From Hyphobacterium sp. CCMP332 (GTDB lineage: Bacteria; Bacteroidota; Bacteroidia; Cytophagales; CCMP332), in assembly GCA_014323545.1 (NCBI GenBank), contig CP058647.1:688001-752000 (forward strand): 64,000 nt of DNA, read 5' to 3'. Positions within the stretch are counted from its first letter, which is position 1. Every line of letters starts with the position of its first letter. A model generated the notes under the pieces. It was not told where the DNA came from and made no database searches. It worked only from the letters and a program-made list of their open reading frames with translations. The position numbers and the translations under genes were made by a program. Positions 1 to 12,051 of this stretch are shown here, in pieces.

Positions 1-817
1 CGCAAAGAACCGGAGAAAAAGACATGTCAATTACTGCTTTTCTCACAGCTGCCATAACTTCTTCAGCTGTTATAGAATCGGGATCTTCATCAAATTTCAT
101 GAAGAGTTCCTCATCGTAAAGCGCCACGTTTTCAATTAATTCAGTTCTCCATTGAAGAACATCTTCTTTTAAGTCTTCAGGTATGTCAACTACTTTATAG
201 GTCATTCCAAGATCTTCATCATTCCAGATGACGGCCTTGTTTAATACCAGGTCAACAACTCCTTTAAACGAATCTTCTGCTCCTATTGGAACCTGAAGAG
301 GAACCGGGTTTGCACCTAATTTCTCTTTAATTTCTTTAACAACATTGAAAAAATCAGCCCCTACTCTATCCATTTTGTTAACAAAACAGATTCTTGGAAC
401 ACGATATTTATCGGCCTGACGCCAGACTGTCTCAGATTGTGGTTCAACTCCGGATACTGCACAGAATAGTGCGACAGCACCATCAAGCACACGCAAAGAA
501 CGCTCTACTTCAACTGTAAAGTCAACGTGGCCGGGAGTGTCAATAATATTTACTTTATAGTCCTCAGTCTCAGCCGTAGCTTGTCCCTGTTGTGTCGGGT
601 ATTTCCAGAATGTAGTTGTGGCAGCACTGGTAATCGTAATTCCTCTTTCCTGCTCCTGCTCCATCCAGTCCATGGTAGCGGCACCATCATGCACTTCACC
701 AATTTTATGAGTTAGTCCGGTATAATACAGTACTCTTTCTGTTGTGGTTGTTTTTCCGGCATCAATGTGTGCCATGATACCGATATTTCTCGTATGTTTT
801 AAATCGACTTTAGCCAT
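1..817 (-). CDS. fusA: Elongation factor G (N-terminal part, cut by window edge)
   Basis: Translational GTPase that moves tRNAs and mRNA through the ribosome. Only the first ~272 residues are in the window; the rest lies beyond the left edge. The G domain is intact: P-loop AHIDAGKTT at residues 16-24, DTPGH at 93-97 and NKMD at 147-150. A short extra loop between residues about 72 and 87 ([13 protein letters not shown]) precedes the G3 strand. The ATG at 815-817 follows rpsG by 6 bp, so it is the third gene of an rpsL-rpsG-fusA str operon. Unlike in enterobacteria, tuf is not the next gene on the visible side; it lies at 13.4 kb. The family assignment is certain; whether a second fusA paralogue exists cannot be seen. 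Confidence 0.97.
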   Translation of the reverse strand, partial: MAKVDLKHTRNIGIMAHIDAGKTTTTERVLYYTGLTHKIGEVHDGAATMDWMEQEQERGITITSAATTTFWKYPTQQGQATAETEDYKVNIIDTPGHVDFTVEVERSLRVLDGAVALFCAVSGVEPQSETVWRQADKYRVPRICFVNKMDRVGADFFNVVKEIKEKLGANPVPLQVPIGAEDSFKGVVDLVLNKAVIWNDEDLGMTYKVVDIPEDLKEDVLQWRTELIENVALYDEELFMKFDEDPDSITAEEVMAAVRKAVIDMSFSPVLC

Positions 818-823
818 TATTAA

Positions 824-1291
824 TTAGAATCTAAAATGAGAAAATGCTTTGTTTGCTTCAGCCATACGATGTGTATCATCTTTTTTCTTCACCGCAGAAC
901 CTTCGCCTTTTGAAGCAGCAATAATTTCACCTGCAAGTCTTTCGGTCATTGTTTTTTCATTCCGGGCTCTTGCAAATTTTATCATCCACTTCATCCCTAA
1001 TGCTACTTTTCTTGAAGGTCGAACCTCGATAGGCACCTGGAATGTGGCCCCTCCTACTCTTCGGCTTTTCACTTCAACTGAAGGCATGATATTATTCAAT
1101 GCTTTTTTCCAGGTTTCCAATCCGTTCTCACCTGTTCTTTCTTCAATTAGTTCACAAGCGTCATAGAAAATTGCATATGAAACATTTTTCTTGCCTCCCA
1201 ACATCAAGTTGTTTACAAATTGAGTGACCAATTCATCTTTGAATTTAGGATCCGGAAGGAGTGGTCTTGCTTTTGGTTTTAATTTTCTCAT
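824..1291 (-). CDS. rpsG: 30S ribosomal protein S7
   Basis: Primary 16S rRNA-binding protein that nucleates assembly of the 30S head and lines the E/P sites. It has 155 residues, the usual S7 length, beginning [17 protein letters not shown] and ending KAFSHFRF. The conserved region [16 protein letters not shown] lies near residues 78-93. It sits 13 bp after rpsL and 6 bp before fusA, the standard str order. In enterobacteria S7 represses its own operon; no such site is apparent here. Confidence 0.98.
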   Translation of the reverse strand: MRKLKPKARPLLPDPKFKDELVTQFVNNLMLGGKKNVSYAIFYDACELIEERTGENGLETWKKALNNIMPSVEVKSRRVGGATFQVPIEVRPSRKVALGMKWMIKFARARNEKTMTERLAGEIIAASKGEGSAVKKKDDTHRMAEANKAFSHFRF

Positions 1292-1304
1292 TTCCCTTTA
1301 GAAA

Positions 1305-1679
1305 TTATTTTTTGGGTCGTTTTGCGCCGTATTTTGATCTTCTCTGAAGCCTACCGTTTACACCCGCTGTATCCAATGCACCACGGATAATGTGATATCT
1401 CACACCCGGAAGATCCTTAACTCTTCCACCTCTGATTAAGACAATAGAGTGTTCCTGAAGATTGTGTCCTTCACCAGGGATATAAGCATTCACTTCTTTA
1501 CCGTTTGTCAACCTCACCCTTGCTACTTTTCTCATTGCAGAGTTAGGCTTCTTAGGTGTAGTTGTATATACTCTGGTACATACCCCTCTTCTTTGAGGAC
1601 ATGAATCCAAAGCCGGAGACTTAGATTTTGAAATCAAAGTCTTTCTTCCTTTTCTTACAAGTTGCTGAATTGTAGGCAT
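1305..1679 (-). CDS. rpsL: 30S ribosomal protein S12
   Basis: Decoding-centre protein of the small subunit. It has 124 residues, standard length. The streptomycin-relevant segment [17 protein letters not shown] is unmutated, with Lys at residue 43, and the second conserved segment reads KDLPGVRYH. It is the first gene of the rpsL-rpsG-fusA unit and is preceded by a good Bacteroidota promoter at 1720-1750, separate from the rpoBC-DUF3467 unit upstream. The sequence is basic throughout and ends in GAKRPKK. Confidence 0.98.
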   Translation of the reverse strand: MPTIQQLVRKGRKTLISKSKSPALDSCPQRRGVCTRVYTTTPKKPNSAMRKVARVRLTNGKEVNAYIPGEGHNLQEHSIVLIRGGRVKDLPGVRYHIIRGALDTAGVNGRLQRRSKYGAKRPKK

Positions 1680-1719
1680 TTATAATAATATTTTTGTTTC
1701 AGCCAAAATTTTTGGACTG

Positions 1720-1750
1720 CAAAACTATTTAAAAACTTAATATTTACCAA
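1720..1750 (-). promoter_or_regulatory. Promoter of rpsL-rpsG-fusA
   Basis: On the minus strand a TTG (1748-1750) is separated by 20 bp from TAGTTTTG (1720-1727), matching the Bacteroidota sigma-A form TTG-N19-21-TAnnTTTG. Transcription would start near 1714, about 35 nt before the rpsL ATG. The -7 box continues as TTTGCAGTCC, an extension shared with the tRNA-Trp and ahcY promoters in this window. Confidence 0.7.
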
Positions 1751-1774
1751 TCGATTTTAGAATTAATATTGAGA

Positions 1775-2095
1775 TCAGGCCTCACCAACTGGTCCACCAA
1801 AATTCATTGGAATCTTCATTTCACCGTCAGCCTGCTTGATCTCTCCAAAATTTTCTTCGTATTTGCGAATATTATCATTTAAAGCACGCATTAATCTTTT
1901 GGCGTGTTCGGGTGTGATTACGATTCTAGATTTAACCTTGGCTTTCGGTGTACCCGGCATCATTTTAATAAAATCAATCACAAATTCGCTCGAAGAATGA
2001 GCGATCATTGCTAAATTAACATAGATGCCCTCCGCCATTTCGTCGGAGAGCTCTATATTTATCTGATTTTTCTCTTTCTTTTGCTGATCAGCCAT
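1775..2095 (-). CDS. DUF3467 domain protein
   Basis: Small protein of 106 residues that matches what I know of the DUF3467 family: an acidic/basic N terminus (ADQQKKEKNQINIELSD), then a predicted alpha-beta body with EGIYVNLAMIAHSSSEFVIDF and a conserved RIVITPEHAKRLMRALNDN segment. Its function is not known. The start lies 2 bp after the rpoC stop, so it is very likely co-transcribed with RNA polymerase. No signal peptide or membrane segment is visible, so it should be cytoplasmic. The family is widespread in Bacteroidota and usually sits beside rpoC, which suggests a link to transcription or growth control, but that is inference from position only. Confidence 0.85.
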   Translation of the reverse strand: MADQQKKEKNQINIELSDEMAEGIYVNLAMIAHSSSEFVIDFIKMMPGTPKAKVKSRIVITPEHAKRLMRALNDNIRKYEENFGEIKQADGEMKIPMNFGGPVGEA

Positions 2096-2097
2096 AA

Positions 2098-5000
2098 CTA
2101 TTCAGAGACTTTTTCATCGCTCAATTCAGCTTCTTTTTCCCCTTCCATAAGAAGATCATAATCATCTGCTGAACCCACAATTACATCTTGAAAATCTCTA
2201 AAACCTGTACCGGCAGGTATCTTGTGACCAACAATCACATTTTCTTTAAGACCTTGCAGATCATCAGCCTTTCCACGTATTGAAGCTTCGCTTAATACTT
2301 TTGTTGTTTCCTGGAATGATGCTGCAGAAATGAAACTTTCAGTTCCCAAAGAAGCTTGAGTGATTCCCTGTAGTGCAGGACTTGCCAATGCAGGCTTTGC
2401 ATCCCTTACTTTTACGGGTTTCATATCTTTTCTCTTCAAACTTGAGTTCTCATCTCTGAGTTTTCTCAAAGAAACAATTTGACCTTGTTTCAAATTTTGA
2501 GAATCTCCCGGATCTTCAACTACTTTCATTTCAATGATGTTATCATTTTCTTCCATGAAAGCAAATTTGTTAACATTCTGTCCTTTGAGGAAGCTGGTAT
2601 CACCTGAATCGATAATTTCAAGCTTCTGCATCATTTGACGAACGATAACTTCAATATGTTTATCGCTAATTTTTACACCCTGAAGTCGGTATACTTCCTG
2701 AATTTCATTAACGATATATTCCTGAACAGCTGTTGGCCCTTTAATGGATAAAATATCAGACGGTGTTATTGCTCCATCCGAAAGTGCATACCCGGCTTTA
2801 ACAAAATCATTATCCTGTACAAGAATATGTTTTGACAAAGGCACAAGGTATTTTTTCTTCACTTCATCCTTAGACTCAACAAAGATCTCTCTGTTTCCCC
2901 TTTTGATACCACCAAAAGAAACTACACCATCAATTTCACTAACCACCGCCGGGTTTGAAGGGTTTCTAGCCTCAAATAACTCAGTTACTCTTGGAAGTCC
3001 ACCCGTGATATCCCTTGTTTTACTTGTAGATCTTGGAATTTTTGCAAGAATGTGACCAGCTTTAATTTTTTGACGCTCGTTCACATTAATGTGGGCACCC
3101 ACAGGAATATTGTATCCCTTGCTTTCCCCTTTAGAATCACTAACAATAATTGCAGGATTCTTGGTTTTATCTTTGGTGTCAACAATCACTTTCTCTCTGT
3201 GACCTGTTTGCTCATCAGACTCTTCTCTAAAAGTAATCCCTTCTTCAATTGACTCATAGGCAATTTCTCCCGGAAATTCTGATAAAATAACAGCATTGTA
3301 AGGGTCCCAATAACACAATTCCTCTCCTTTCTTAACTTTCTGTTTTTCCGTAACCTTTAAGAAAGCACCATAAGGTACATGATTCGTAATTAAGGTCTTT
3401 TTAGACTTAGGATCGATAATTTTTATCTCACCCATTCTAGACATAACTACTTCAGAATCGTTATCATCTTTGTCTTTTGTGGTAACAGTTTTTAAATCTT
3501 CGAATTCTACAACGCCTTCAAACTTGGCATGGATTGAAGCTTCAGTTGCAATATTTGACGCTGTACCACCAACGTGGAACGTACGTAAAGTCAGCTGAGT
3601 ACCTGGCTCACCAATCGATTGAGCTGCAATAACACCAACAGCCTCACCTCTTTGTGCCATATCTCCACTGGCAAGATTTCTACCGTAGCACTGAGCACAG
3701 ATTCCCTTTTTAGAATCACAAGTCAATGCCGATCTGATTTCCACTGTCTCAATACCGGAGTTGTCAATTCTATCTGCTATTTCTTCGGTAATTTCCTCAT
3801 TCGCTTTTAGAATTAGTTCTTCGGAAATAGGATCAATGATATCATTCAAGGCAACTCTACCCAAAATTCTTTCAGATAATGGCTCAACTACTTCTTCATT
3901 ATCTTTTAAAGCGGAAGTACTGATACCTCTTAAGGTGCCACAATCTGCCTCGGTAATTACAACATCCTGAGATACATCTACCAATCTCCTTGTCAAATAT
4001 CCCGCATCAGCAGTTTTCAATGCTGTATCAGCCAGACCTTTTCTTGCGCCATGTGTAGATATGAAATATTCAATTACATCAAGACCTTCTTTGAAATTCG
4101 AAATAATTGGGTTTTCAATAATACCACCAACACTACCAACTAAGTTTTTCTGTGGTTTGGCCATCAATCCTCTCATTCCACCCAACTGACGAATCTGCTC
4201 TCTTGATCCTCTGGCTCCAGAGTGCATCATCATATATATACAATTGAAACCCTGCTCATCAGTTTCCAATTGTTTCATCAGCGTGTTTGTGATTTGAGAA
4301 TTGATCCTGGTCCAGATGTCTATCACCTGGTTATATCTTTCATTATCAGTAATCAGACCCATCATATAATTCTGGGAAACTGCTTCTACCTCTTCTTTTG
4401 CTTTAACTATCAATTCCTCTTTCACAGAAGGTATGATAATTTCAGATAGTCCCATTGACAATCCTCCTTTGTAAGCATTTTGGAATCCTAATTCCTTGAT
4501 GTCATCCAGGAAGTTTGCTGTTCTTGATACACCACAAGTTTTGTAAATAGAAGAAATGATTTTTTGCAGCTTTTTCTTTGTCAAAAGCTCATCGATAAAC
4601 CCTACTTCTTCAGGTACATACTGGTTGAAAAGAACTCTTCCTGCAACTGTCTCAATTAATTTTGTTTCAAGCTCACCAGCTTCATTTCTTACATTCGTAC
4701 GTACTTTAATGTGAGCATGCTTGTTTAATCGCCCTTCGTTAATGGCAATTATTACTTCTTCAGGACCGTAGAAGGTCATTCCTTCGCCGTCTATTGGATA
4801 TTCTTTTGTATGCTTTCTTCCTTTCGTCAAATAATACAATCCCAATACCATATCCTGTGATGGGACAGCAATAGGTGCACCATTGGCAGGATTTAAAATA
4901 TTATGACTGGCCAACATTAGCAACATCGCTTCCAATACGGCGCCATGTCCAAGAGGTACATGAACTGCCATTTGGTCACCATCAAAGTCAGCGTTGAATG

Positions 5001-6408
5001 CAGTACAAACCAATGGATGTAACTGAATAGCTTTACCCTCTATTAGTTTTGGTTGAAAGGCCTGAATTCCCAATCGGTGCAAAGTTGGTGCACGGTTAAG
5101 CATCACAGGATGTCCCTTCAATACGTTTTCAAGAATATCCCAAATTACAGGATCCTTCCTTTCAACAATTTTCTTCGCTGATTTTACGGTCTTTACAATT
5201 CCTCTTTCGATTAATTTTCTAATCACGAAAGGTTTGAAAAGCTCAGCCGCCATATTTTTAGGAAGGCCACATTCGTGCATTTTCAGTTGTGGGCCTACAA
5301 CGATTACTGATCGACCCGAATAATCAACTCTTTTTCCTAAAAGGTTTTGACGGAAACGACCTTGTTTCCCTTTAAGCATATCACTTAAAGATTTCAAAGC
5401 TCTGTTACCTTCAGCTCTTACTGCATTTACTTTTCTTGAATTGTCGAAAAGTGAATCAACTGCTTCCTGAAGCATTCTTTTTTCATTTCTAAGAATAACT
5501 TCCGGCGCTTTTATTTCTATTAATCTTTTTAAACGGTTATTTCTAATAATAACCCTTCTGTAAAGATCATTTAAATCTGAAGTGGCAAATCTTCCACCAT
5601 CCAAAGGCACAAGTGGCCTTAATTCTGGTGGAATAACGGGAACCATTTTAATGACCATCCATTCAGGACGATTTTCGATTCTTGTTCTTGCTTCTCTGAA
5701 TGCTTCAACAACTTTAAGTCTTTTAAGCGCTTCGGCTTTTCTTTGTTGTGAAGTATCATTGGCAGCCTGATGACGCAATTGATAAGACAAGCTATCAAGG
5801 TCCAGTCTACTCAAAAGCATTTCAAGTGCATCTGCACCCATTTCAGCGATAAATTTATTAGGATCGCTGTCATCGAGACTTTGATTTTCCCTTGGAAGTT
5901 TATCCAGAATGTCCAGATACTCATCTTCTGTTAAGAAATCCAAATAATTGACTCCGTCCTCTTCTTTAATACCGGCCTGAACTACCACATATCTTTCATA
6001 ATATATGATCTGATCCAGTTTTTTAGTAGGTAATCCTAAAAGGTATCCTATTTTATTTGGCAAAGACCTGAAATACCAGATATGAGCAACAGGAACAACC
6101 AATTCGATATGTCCCATTCTTTCTCTTCTGACTTTCTTTTCAGTAACCTCAACTCCACATCGGTCACAAATGATTCCTTTGTATCGAATTCGCTTGTATT
6201 TACCGCAATGGCACTCATAATCCTTTACGGGCCCGAAAATTCTTTCACAGAATAATCCTCCCATTTCCGGTTTATAAGTTCTGTAATTTATGGTTTCCGG
6301 CTGAGTTACTTCTCCGTAAGAACTTTCCAGGATAGACTCCGGCGAAGCCAGACTGATCGTAATTTTATTAAAATCACTTTTTATTTTCTTATTTCTTCTA
6401 AAAGCCAT
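2098..6408 (-). CDS. rpoC: DNA-directed RNA polymerase subunit beta'
   Basis: Catalytic clamp subunit of RNA polymerase, 1436 residues. The N-terminal zinc ribbon has Cys66, Cys68, Cys81 and Cys84 ([10 protein letters not shown]... CDRCG). The absolutely conserved Mg-binding NADFDGDQ is near residue 472. A second zinc site uses Cys near 820 and the [11 protein letters not shown] group near 895-905. The trigger-loop region contains [18 protein letters not shown]. It lies 24 bp after rpoB. The C-terminal tail of about 80 residues is acidic ([15 protein letters not shown]). Nothing is missing; the subunit is not split or fused. Confidence 0.99.
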   Translation of the reverse strand: MAFRRNKKIKSDFNKITISLASPESILESSYGEVTQPETINYRTYKPEMGGLFCERIFGPVKDYECHCGKYKRIRYKGIICDRCGVEVTEKKVRRERMGHIELVVPVAHIWYFRSLPNKIGYLLGLPTKKLDQIIYYERYVVVQAGIKEEDGVNYLDFLTEDEYLDILDKLPRENQSLDDSDPNKFIAEMGADALEMLLSRLDLDSLSYQLRHQAANDTSQQRKAEALKRLKVVEAFREARTRIENRPEWMVIKMVPVIPPELRPLVPLDGGRFATSDLNDLYRRVIIRNNRLKRLIEIKAPEVILRNEKRMLQEAVDSLFDNSRKVNAVRAEGNRALKSLSDMLKGKQGRFRQNLLGKRVDYSGRSVIVVGPQLKMHECGLPKNMAAELFKPFVIRKLIERGIVKTVKSAKKIVERKDPVIWDILENVLKGHPVMLNRAPTLHRLGIQAFQPKLIEGKAIQLHPLVCTAFNADFDGDQMAVHVPLGHGAVLEAMLLMLASHNILNPANGAPIAVPSQDMVLGLYYLTKGRKHTKEYPIDGEGMTFYGPEEVIIAINEGRLNKHAHIKVRTNVRNEAGELETKLIETVAGRVLFNQYVPEEVGFIDELLTKKKLQKIISSIYKTCGVSRTANFLDDIKELGFQNAYKGGLSMGLSEIIIPSVKEELIVKAKEEVEAVSQNYMMGLITDNERYNQVIDIWTRINSQITNTLMKQLETDEQGFNCIYMMMHSGARGSREQIRQLGGMRGLMAKPQKNLVGSVGGIIENPIISNFKEGLDVIEYFISTHGARKGLADTALKTADAGYLTRRLVDVSQDVVITEADCGTLRGISTSALKDNEEVVEPLSERILGRVALNDIIDPISEELILKANEEITEEIADRIDNSGIETVEIRSALTCDSKKGICAQCYGRNLASGDMAQRGEAVGVIAAQSIGEPGTQLTLRTFHVGGTASNIATEASIHAKFEGVVEFEDLKTVTTKDKDDNDSEVVMSRMGEIKIIDPKSKKTLITNHVPYGAFLKVTEKQKVKKGEELCYWDPYNAVILSEFPGEIAYESIEEGITFREESDEQTGHREKVIVDTKDKTKNPAIIVSDSKGESKGYNIPVGAHINVNERQKIKAGHILAKIPRSTSKTRDITGGLPRVTELFEARNPSNPAVVSEIDGVVSFGGIKRGNREIFVESKDEVKKKYLVPLSKHILVQDNDFVKAGYALSDGAITPSDILSIKGPTAVQEYIVNEIQEVYRLQGVKISDKHIEVIVRQMMQKLEIIDSGDTSFLKGQNVNKFAFMEENDNIIEMKVVEDPGDSQNLKQGQIVSLRKLRDENSSLKRKDMKPVKVRDAKPALASPALQGITQASLGTESFISAASFQETTKVLSEASIRGKADDLQGLKENVIVGHKIPAGTGFRDFQDVIVGSADDYDLLMEGEKEAELSDEKVSE

Positions 6409-6432
6409 AATGACAATTTAAATCTTAAATAA

Positions 6433-9400
6433 TTAGTCGAGTGTAACCTCTAATGCTAATCCCCTTAATTCATGCACAAGTACATTAAATGATTCGGGAA
6501 CATTTGGTGTTGGAGTATTTTCGCCTTTTACGATTGATTCGTAAGTTTTCGCTCTTCCAATCACATCATCCGATTTTACAGTCAACATTTCCTGTAAAAC
6601 ATTAGAAGCACCAAATGCTTCAAGTGCCCATACCTCCATTTCACCAAATCTCTGACCACCAAACTGAGCTTTACCTCCAAGTGGCTGTTGAGTGATGAGT
6701 GAGTATGGTCCAATTGATCTCGCGTGCATTTTGTCATCTACCATGTGACCTAGTTTCAACATGTAGATTACACCAACAGTTACCGGTAAATCAAATTGAT
6801 CACCAGTTAAGCCATCGTATAAATAAGCCCTTCCGTAATCAGGCAATCCTGCTTCTTTTAGCTCATTTTCAACTTCTTGGGCTGTAGCACCATCAAAAAT
6901 TGGGGTTGCATATTTTTTACCCATTTTAAGCCCGGCCCATCCAAGAACAGTTTCATAAATCTGGCCGAGGTTCATACGGGAAGGCACACCCAATGGATTG
7001 AGCACAATATCAACCGGAGTTCCGTCTTCCAGGAATGGCATATCCTCTTCTCTCACAATTCTTGCAACGACACCTTTGTTTCCGTGTCTACCTGCCATTT
7101 TATCCCCTACTTTCAGTTTTCTTTTCTTAGCGACATACACTTTGGCAAGGCTAACAATACCGGTTGGCAATTCATCGCCTACCTCTAAGGTGTATCGCTC
7201 TCTTTTAAATGATCCCATGAACTTGTTTCGCTCCAATGTGAAATTCTTCACCAGTTGCTTAACTTTAGTGTTCAATTTCTCATCATCTGTCCAGTTTTCG
7301 TGAATCAAATCACTGAGTAGGTTTGCTTCTTCCGGTACCGAGTAATTACTCTCGTCCCGATAAACATTCTTTTCAGGGAAGATCTTTTCACGAATATTAT
7401 TTTCAGTAAATTTCGTTCCCTTAGGTATGATATCATCCCCAAATTTGTGTTTTACACCATTTGATGGTTTACCAGCAAGAATTTCTGCCAATTTCTTAAC
7501 CGCTCTTGCTTTGAGTTCAGTTAATTGATTGCCGTATTTTTGCTTTAAGATTTCAACTTCTTTTTTAGCTTTTACTCTTGAATCTTTATCTCTTTTAGGT
7601 CGAGAGAATAATTTGGTGTCAATCACGACTCCTTTTAGAGAAGGAGGTGCTTTCAATGAAGCGTCTTTAACATCACCGGCTTTATCTCCAAAGATTGCTC
7701 GAAGTAATTTTTCTTCCGGAGTCGGATCAGATTCCCCTTTCGGTGTTATTTTACCGATAAGGATATCGCCTTCTTTAATCTCCGCACCTACACGAATGAT
7801 ACCGTTCTCATCCAAATTAGCTACGGCTTCTTCACTTACGTTAGGAATTTCAGAGGTTAATTCCTCTTCACCCCTTTTGGTATCACGAACTTCGAGTTCA
7901 AATTCTTCAATATGAACTGATGTAAATACATCGTCTTTTACAACTCTTTCTGAAATTACGATTGCATCTTCAAAGTTATATCCCTGCCAAGGCATAAAGG
8001 CTACGAGCATATTTTTACCAAGGGCTAACTCTCCGTTTTCAGTTGAGAAACCTTCACATAAAATATCGCCTTCCTTAATTTTCTGCCCTTTTTTGACAAT
8101 AGGTTTAAGGCTTACGCAAGTGTCCTGATTGGTTCTTCTGAATTTGATAAGATTGTATGTCTTCTCGTTTTCTTCAAAATTCACCAATTCCTGCTCTGCA
8201 GTTAAGGAATATCGTATTGTGATTTTTTTAGCATCAACGAAAATTACTTCTCCATCTCCTTCAGCTCTAATAAGGGTTCTGGAATCACGGGCTGCTCTTG
8301 CTTCCATTCCTGTGCCCACTATTGGAGCTTCAGGAATTAAAAGTGGAACTGCCTGACGTTGCATGTTAGATCCCATAAGTGCTCTGTTGGCATCATCGTG
8401 TTCCAAAAATGGAATTAAAGAAGCGGCAACAGATACAATCTGGTTTGGAGCAATGTCCATTAAGGCAATTTTATCAGGCTCAATAACAGGAAAATCACCT
8501 TCAAGTCGTGCTTTTACTTTGTCATTTATAAATTTACCTTTCGCATCTACCGGTGCGTTTGCCTGAGCGATGAAGGTATCATCTTCTTCTTCAGCTGTAA
8601 GATATTTAACCTCACCGTTGATATCTACAACTCCTTTTTTAACCTCTCTATACGGTGTTTCAATAAATCCCATGTTATTCACTTTGGCATGAACACAAAG
8701 TGAAGAGATCAGTCCAATATTCGGACCTTCAGGTGTTTCAATGGTACACAGCCTTCCATAGTGAGTATAATGAACATCCCGAACCTCGAATCCTGCTCTT
8801 TCTCTTGAAAGTCCTCCGGGTCCTAAAGCCGACATTCTTCTTTTATGGGTTATCTCAGCCAAAGGATTTGTTTGATCCATGAACTGAGATAGCTGATTTG
8901 TTCCAAAGAATGAATTGATGACCGATGACAGCGTTCTCGCATTAATAAGGTCAACAGGTTTGAATTCCTCATTATCACGAACATTCATTCTCTCTTTAAT
9001 AGTACGAGCCATTCTGGCCAGTCCAACTCCGAATTGAGAATACAATTGTTCTCCAACAGTTCTTACACGTCTGTTGCTCAGGTGGTCAATATCATCCACC
9101 ACTGCTTTTGAATTAATTAAACCAATAAGATACTTTACAATTAAAATAATATCCTGATTGGTTAGAACTTTCACTTCAGAATCGATATCAAGACCCAATT
9201 TCTTATTGATTCTATATCGACCTACTTCACCCAAATCGTATCGTTTATCTGAGAAGAAAAGATTTTGAATTACCTCACGAGCCGTAGCTTCGTCTGGTGC
9301 TTCGGTATTTCTCAGCTGACGATAAATTTGCTCAACGGCCTCTTTCTCAGAGTTTGAATTGTCCTTTTGAAGTGTATTGTAAATAATCTGGTAATCGGCA

Positions 9401-10308
9401 ATGTTAACATCTTCTTTATGAAGAATTACAGATTTTGAACCGGATTCTACAATAAGCTCTATATCATCTGCCTCAATGGCGGAATCCCTTTCCAGTAAAA
9501 CTTCATTCCTATCGATTGAGATTACCTCACCGGTATCTTCGTCCACGAAATCCTCTGTCCAGGTTCTTAAAACCCTCGCCGCTAGTTTTCGGCCAATAAT
9601 TTTCTTAAGATTTTTCGCTGTCGCCTCGACTTCTTCAGATAAACCGAATAATTCAAGTATTTCTTTATCTGAACCGTATCCGATAGCTCTTAAAAGAGTA
9701 GTGACAGGAAATTTCTTTTTCCTGTCGATGTATGCGTACATGACATTGTTGACGTCTGTAGCAAATTCTATCCAAGAACCTTTAAATGGAATAATTCTGG
9801 CAGAATATAATTTGGTTCCGTTAGTATGTTTACTCTGAGCAAAGAATACACCCGGAGATCTATGTAACTGAGAAACGATTACTCGTTCAGCTCCGTTGAT
9901 CACAAAAGATCCCTTGGGAGTCATGTAAGGAATATTACCAAGAAATACTTCTTGTTCAATAGTCTCAAATTCCTCGTGTTCCTCATCATTACATGAAAGC
10001 CTTAGTTTAGCTTTCAAAGGGACAGCATATGTTAGTCCTCTATCGATACACTCATCGATGTCGTATTTTGGAGGGTCAATGACATAGTCAATGAATTCCA
10101 ATACGTAGACTTCTCTGGAATCTGAGATAGGAAAGTTCTCACAAAATACTTTGTAAAGACCTTCTTGCAATCTGTTTTCCGGATTGGTATCCAACTGGAA
10201 AAAATCTCTGAAAGATTTTAACTGGACATCTAAAAAATCCGGATATTCTATTGATGATTGAGTGGAAGAAAAATTAATTCTTCCGGTTGTTTTATCTACA
10301 CTAGCCAA
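6433..10308 (-). CDS. rpoB: DNA-directed RNA polymerase subunit beta
   Basis: RNA polymerase beta subunit, 1291 residues. The rifampicin pocket near residues 465-490 reads [19 protein letters not shown], the sensitive type at the positions I recognise. The conserved [12 protein letters not shown] active-site segment lies near residue 1060 and the C-terminal clamp region ends in [15 protein letters not shown]. It is transcribed with rpoC 24 bp downstream. The 98-bp gap to rplL holds a weak hairpin (10351-10376) that may partly terminate, as is known between rplL and rpoB in other bacteria. Confidence 0.99.
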   Translation of the reverse strand: MASVDKTTGRINFSSTQSSIEYPDFLDVQLKSFRDFFQLDTNPENRLQEGLYKVFCENFPISDSREVYVLEFIDYVIDPPKYDIDECIDRGLTYAVPLKAKLRLSCNDEEHEEFETIEQEVFLGNIPYMTPKGSFVINGAERVIVSQLHRSPGVFFAQSKHTNGTKLYSARIIPFKGSWIEFATDVNNVMYAYIDRKKKFPVTTLLRAIGYGSDKEILELFGLSEEVEATAKNLKKIIGRKLAARVLRTWTEDFVDEDTGEVISIDRNEVLLERDSAIEADDIELIVESGSKSVILHKEDVNIADYQIIYNTLQKDNSNSEKEAVEQIYRQLRNTEAPDEATAREVIQNLFFSDKRYDLGEVGRYRINKKLGLDIDSEVKVLTNQDIILIVKYLIGLINSKAVVDDIDHLSNRRVRTVGEQLYSQFGVGLARMARTIKERMNVRDNEEFKPVDLINARTLSSVINSFFGTNQLSQFMDQTNPLAEITHKRRMSALGPGGLSRERAGFEVRDVHYTHYGRLCTIETPEGPNIGLISSLCVHAKVNNMGFIETPYREVKKGVVDINGEVKYLTAEEEDDTFIAQANAPVDAKGKFINDKVKARLEGDFPVIEPDKIALMDIAPNQIVSVAASLIPFLEHDDANRALMGSNMQRQAVPLLIPEAPIVGTGMEARAARDSRTLIRAEGDGEVIFVDAKKITIRYSLTAEQELVNFEENEKTYNLIKFRRTNQDTCVSLKPIVKKGQKIKEGDILCEGFSTENGELALGKNMLVAFMPWQGYNFEDAIVISERVVKDDVFTSVHIEEFELEVRDTKRGEEELTSEIPNVSEEAVANLDENGIIRVGAEIKEGDILIGKITPKGESDPTPEEKLLRAIFGDKAGDVKDASLKAPPSLKGVVIDTKLFSRPKRDKDSRVKAKKEVEILKQKYGNQLTELKARAVKKLAEILAGKPSNGVKHKFGDDIIPKGTKFTENNIREKIFPEKNVYRDESNYSVPEEANLLSDLIHENWTDDEKLNTKVKQLVKNFTLERNKFMGSFKRERYTLEVGDELPTGIVSLAKVYVAKKRKLKVGDKMAGRHGNKGVVARIVREEDMPFLEDGTPVDIVLNPLGVPSRMNLGQIYETVLGWAGLKMGKKYATPIFDGATAQEVENELKEAGLPDYGRAYLYDGLTGDQFDLPVTVGVIYMLKLGHMVDDKMHARSIGPYSLITQQPLGGKAQFGGQRFGEMEVWALEAFGASNVLQEMLTVKSDDVIGRAKTYESIVKGENTPTPNVPESFNVLVHELRGLALEVTLD

Positions 10309-10350
10309 GGCTCGGGTTTTTTAATGAAAAATTATTACTAGGTACAAACA

Positions 10351-10376
10351 GGAAAAGACCTGACGCAAGCCAGGCC
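10351..10376 (-). terminator. Possible attenuator hairpin between rplL and rpoB
   Basis: On the minus strand GGCCTG (10376-10371) can pair with CAGGTC (10362-10357) around an 8-nt loop, with one G-U pair, followed at once by TTTTCC. The stem is only 6 bp and the T run 4 nt, so termination would be partial at best. Its position suits the known ribosomal-to-polymerase attenuation point, but the structure is read by eye. Confidence 0.35.
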
Positions 10377-10406
10377 TACAATGGACTAAATTTCCTTTGA
10401 GAGCTC

Positions 10407-10790
10407 TTATTTTAATTCTACTTCTGCTCCTGCTTCTTCTAATTTTGCTTTTAAAGCTTCCGCTTCATCTTTAGGTGCACCTTCTTTTACTGCTTTTGGC
10501 GCTCCGTCAACGATTTCCTTAGCTTCTTTCAAACCTAAACCAGTTACTTCTTTAACTAATTTTACAATTTGAAGTTTAGCTCCACCTGGTGATTTAAGGA
10601 TTACGTCGAATTCTGATTTTTCTTCAGCTGCTCCTGCGCCTTCACCTGCTCCACCACCTGCTACCATTACTGGAGCGGCTGCTGCTGCCGGTTCGATACC
10701 ATGTGTTTCTTTTAAATAGTCAGCTAATTCATTAACTTCTTTAACTGTTAATTCTACAAGCTGATCCCCTATTGCTTTTACGTCTGCCAT
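10407..10790 (-). CDS. rplL: 50S ribosomal protein L7/L12
   Basis: Stalk protein that recruits translational GTPases, 127 residues. It has the N-terminal dimerisation domain (residues 1-33), an Ala/Gly-rich hinge with many Ala and Gly around 34-60, and the C-terminal domain with [18 protein letters not shown]. It lies 27 bp after rplJ, the expected partner in the L10(L12)4 stalk. Very acidic, as usual. Confidence 0.98.
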   Translation of the reverse strand: MADVKAIGDQLVELTVKEVNELADYLKETHGIEPAAAAAPVMVAGGGAGEGAGAAEEKSEFDVILKSPGGAKLQIVKLVKEVTGLGLKEAKEIVDGAPKAVKEGAPKDEAEALKAKLEEAGAEVELK

Positions 10791-10817
10791 TTTAAAAAGT
10801 ATTTATTCCGTTATTGT

Positions 10818-11345
10818 TTAAGATTCTTTTTCTGATAAAGTTTTTACTATACCTGCGATGTTATTTTTGCCGCTCTGCAGACCGGACATAACATTCGCCA
10901 TTGGTGATTGAAGTAAACTAATGATTTCTCCAATGAGTTCATTTTTAGATTTCAGATTACTTAATGCTTCTAATTGATCTTCACCGATATAAAAAGCATT
11001 TTCAATTGAAGCTGCTTTCAATTTCGGTTTTTCACCCTTGCCTTTGCGATAATCTTTAATCACTTTGGCGGGCAAATTTCCAACCTCTTTAGAGAACATA
11101 ATCCCTGAAAATCCTTTCAGAACATCATACAGTTCGCTATAATCACCTTCTATTTCTTCAAGTGCCTTTTTTATAAGCGTATTTTTAACCACTTTGTATT
11201 CAATGCCAGCCTTATGACAAAGACTTCTGAATTCATTGGTTTGATCCACAGTCATACCAGAAGCATCCGCAAAATAGAAATGGTTTGTTTCTGATAACTT
11301 AACTTTAAGATCGTCTATAATTTGTGCTTTTTCCTCCCTAGTCAT
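10818..11345 (-). CDS. rplJ: 50S ribosomal protein L10
   Basis: Stalk base protein that binds 23S rRNA and carries L7/L12 dimers, 175 residues. It begins MTREEKAQIIDDLKVKL and contains the conserved FYFADASGMTVDQTNEFR and EYKVVKNTLIKKAL segments. It lies 6 bp after rplA and 27 bp before rplL. L10-L12 commonly represses its own mRNA; a leader site cannot be assigned from sequence alone. Confidence 0.97.
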   Translation of the reverse strand: MTREEKAQIIDDLKVKLSETNHFYFADASGMTVDQTNEFRSLCHKAGIEYKVVKNTLIKKALEEIEGDYSELYDVLKGFSGIMFSKEVGNLPAKVIKDYRKGKGEKPKLKAASIENAFYIGEDQLEALSNLKSKNELIGEIISLLQSPMANVMSGLQSGKNNIAGIVKTLSEKES

Positions 11346-11351
11346 GATTCC

Positions 11352-12041
11352 TTAAGCTAATGTTTTGTGGTCAATTTTAATGCCCGGACTCATTGTACTC
11401 GAAAGAGTAATACTTCTGATGTATTCTCCTTTTGATGAGGCGGGTTTTAATTTATTAATGGTGCCCATGATTTCTTTGGCATTATCAACTATTTGATCTG
11501 CGTTAAAATCCATTTTGCCAATGCTCATATGAATGATTCCAAACTTATCTACTTTGAAATCAATTTTACCAGCTTTTACCTCGGTTACAGCTTTTGCAAC
11601 ATCAGGAGTAACAGTTCCAGACTTTGGATTCGGCATTAAACCTCTTGGACCAAGAACACGACCCAGTTTTCCAACTTTTGCCATTACTGCAGGCATGGTG
11701 ATAACTACGTCAAAATCGACCCATCCACCTTCAATTTTTTTAATCATGTCGTCAAGGCCCACATGATCCGCACCGGCAGCTTTAGCTTCTTCTTCCTTAT
11801 CTGGAGTACAAAGAACTAAAACTTTAACCTCCTTACCGGTACCATGAGGTAACGTGGCTACGCCTCTTACCATTTGATCGGCTTTTTTCGGATCTACTCC
11901 CAGCCTGATATCCATGTCTACCGAAGCGTTAAATGATGTATAACTCACCTCTTTTAAAAGAGAAGCAGCTTCTGAAATGCTGTATTCTTTTAATTTATCT
12001 ACTTTAGAGAGAGCCTCTTTTCTTTTTTTAGAAAGTCCCAT
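11352..12041 (-). CDS. rplA: 50S ribosomal protein L1
   Basis: L1-stalk protein that helps release deacylated tRNA. The ATG at 12039-12041 gives 229 residues starting [17 protein letters not shown], the usual L1 length. A longer frame reaches back to 12083 but would overlap rplK by about 30 bp and add residues not found in L1, so the inner start is preferred. The signature [17 protein letters not shown] is present near residues 135-151. It lies 10 bp after the rplK stop. Confidence 0.96.
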   Translation of the reverse strand: MGLSKKRKEALSKVDKLKEYSISEAASLLKEVSYTSFNASVDMDIRLGVDPKKADQMVRGVATLPHGTGKEVKVLVLCTPDKEEEAKAAGADHVGLDDMIKKIEGGWVDFDVVITMPAVMAKVGKLGRVLGPRGLMPNPKSGTVTPDVAKAVTEVKAGKIDFKVDKFGIIHMSIGKMDFNADQIVDNAKEIMGTINKLKPASSKGEYIRSITLSSTMSPGIKIDHKTLA

Positions 12042-12051
12042 TTTAATAATA

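Noticed and set aside
849-1166. Antisense frame of 105 codons within rpsG
   Set aside because: Shadow of a highly conserved ribosomal gene; no family features or start signals.
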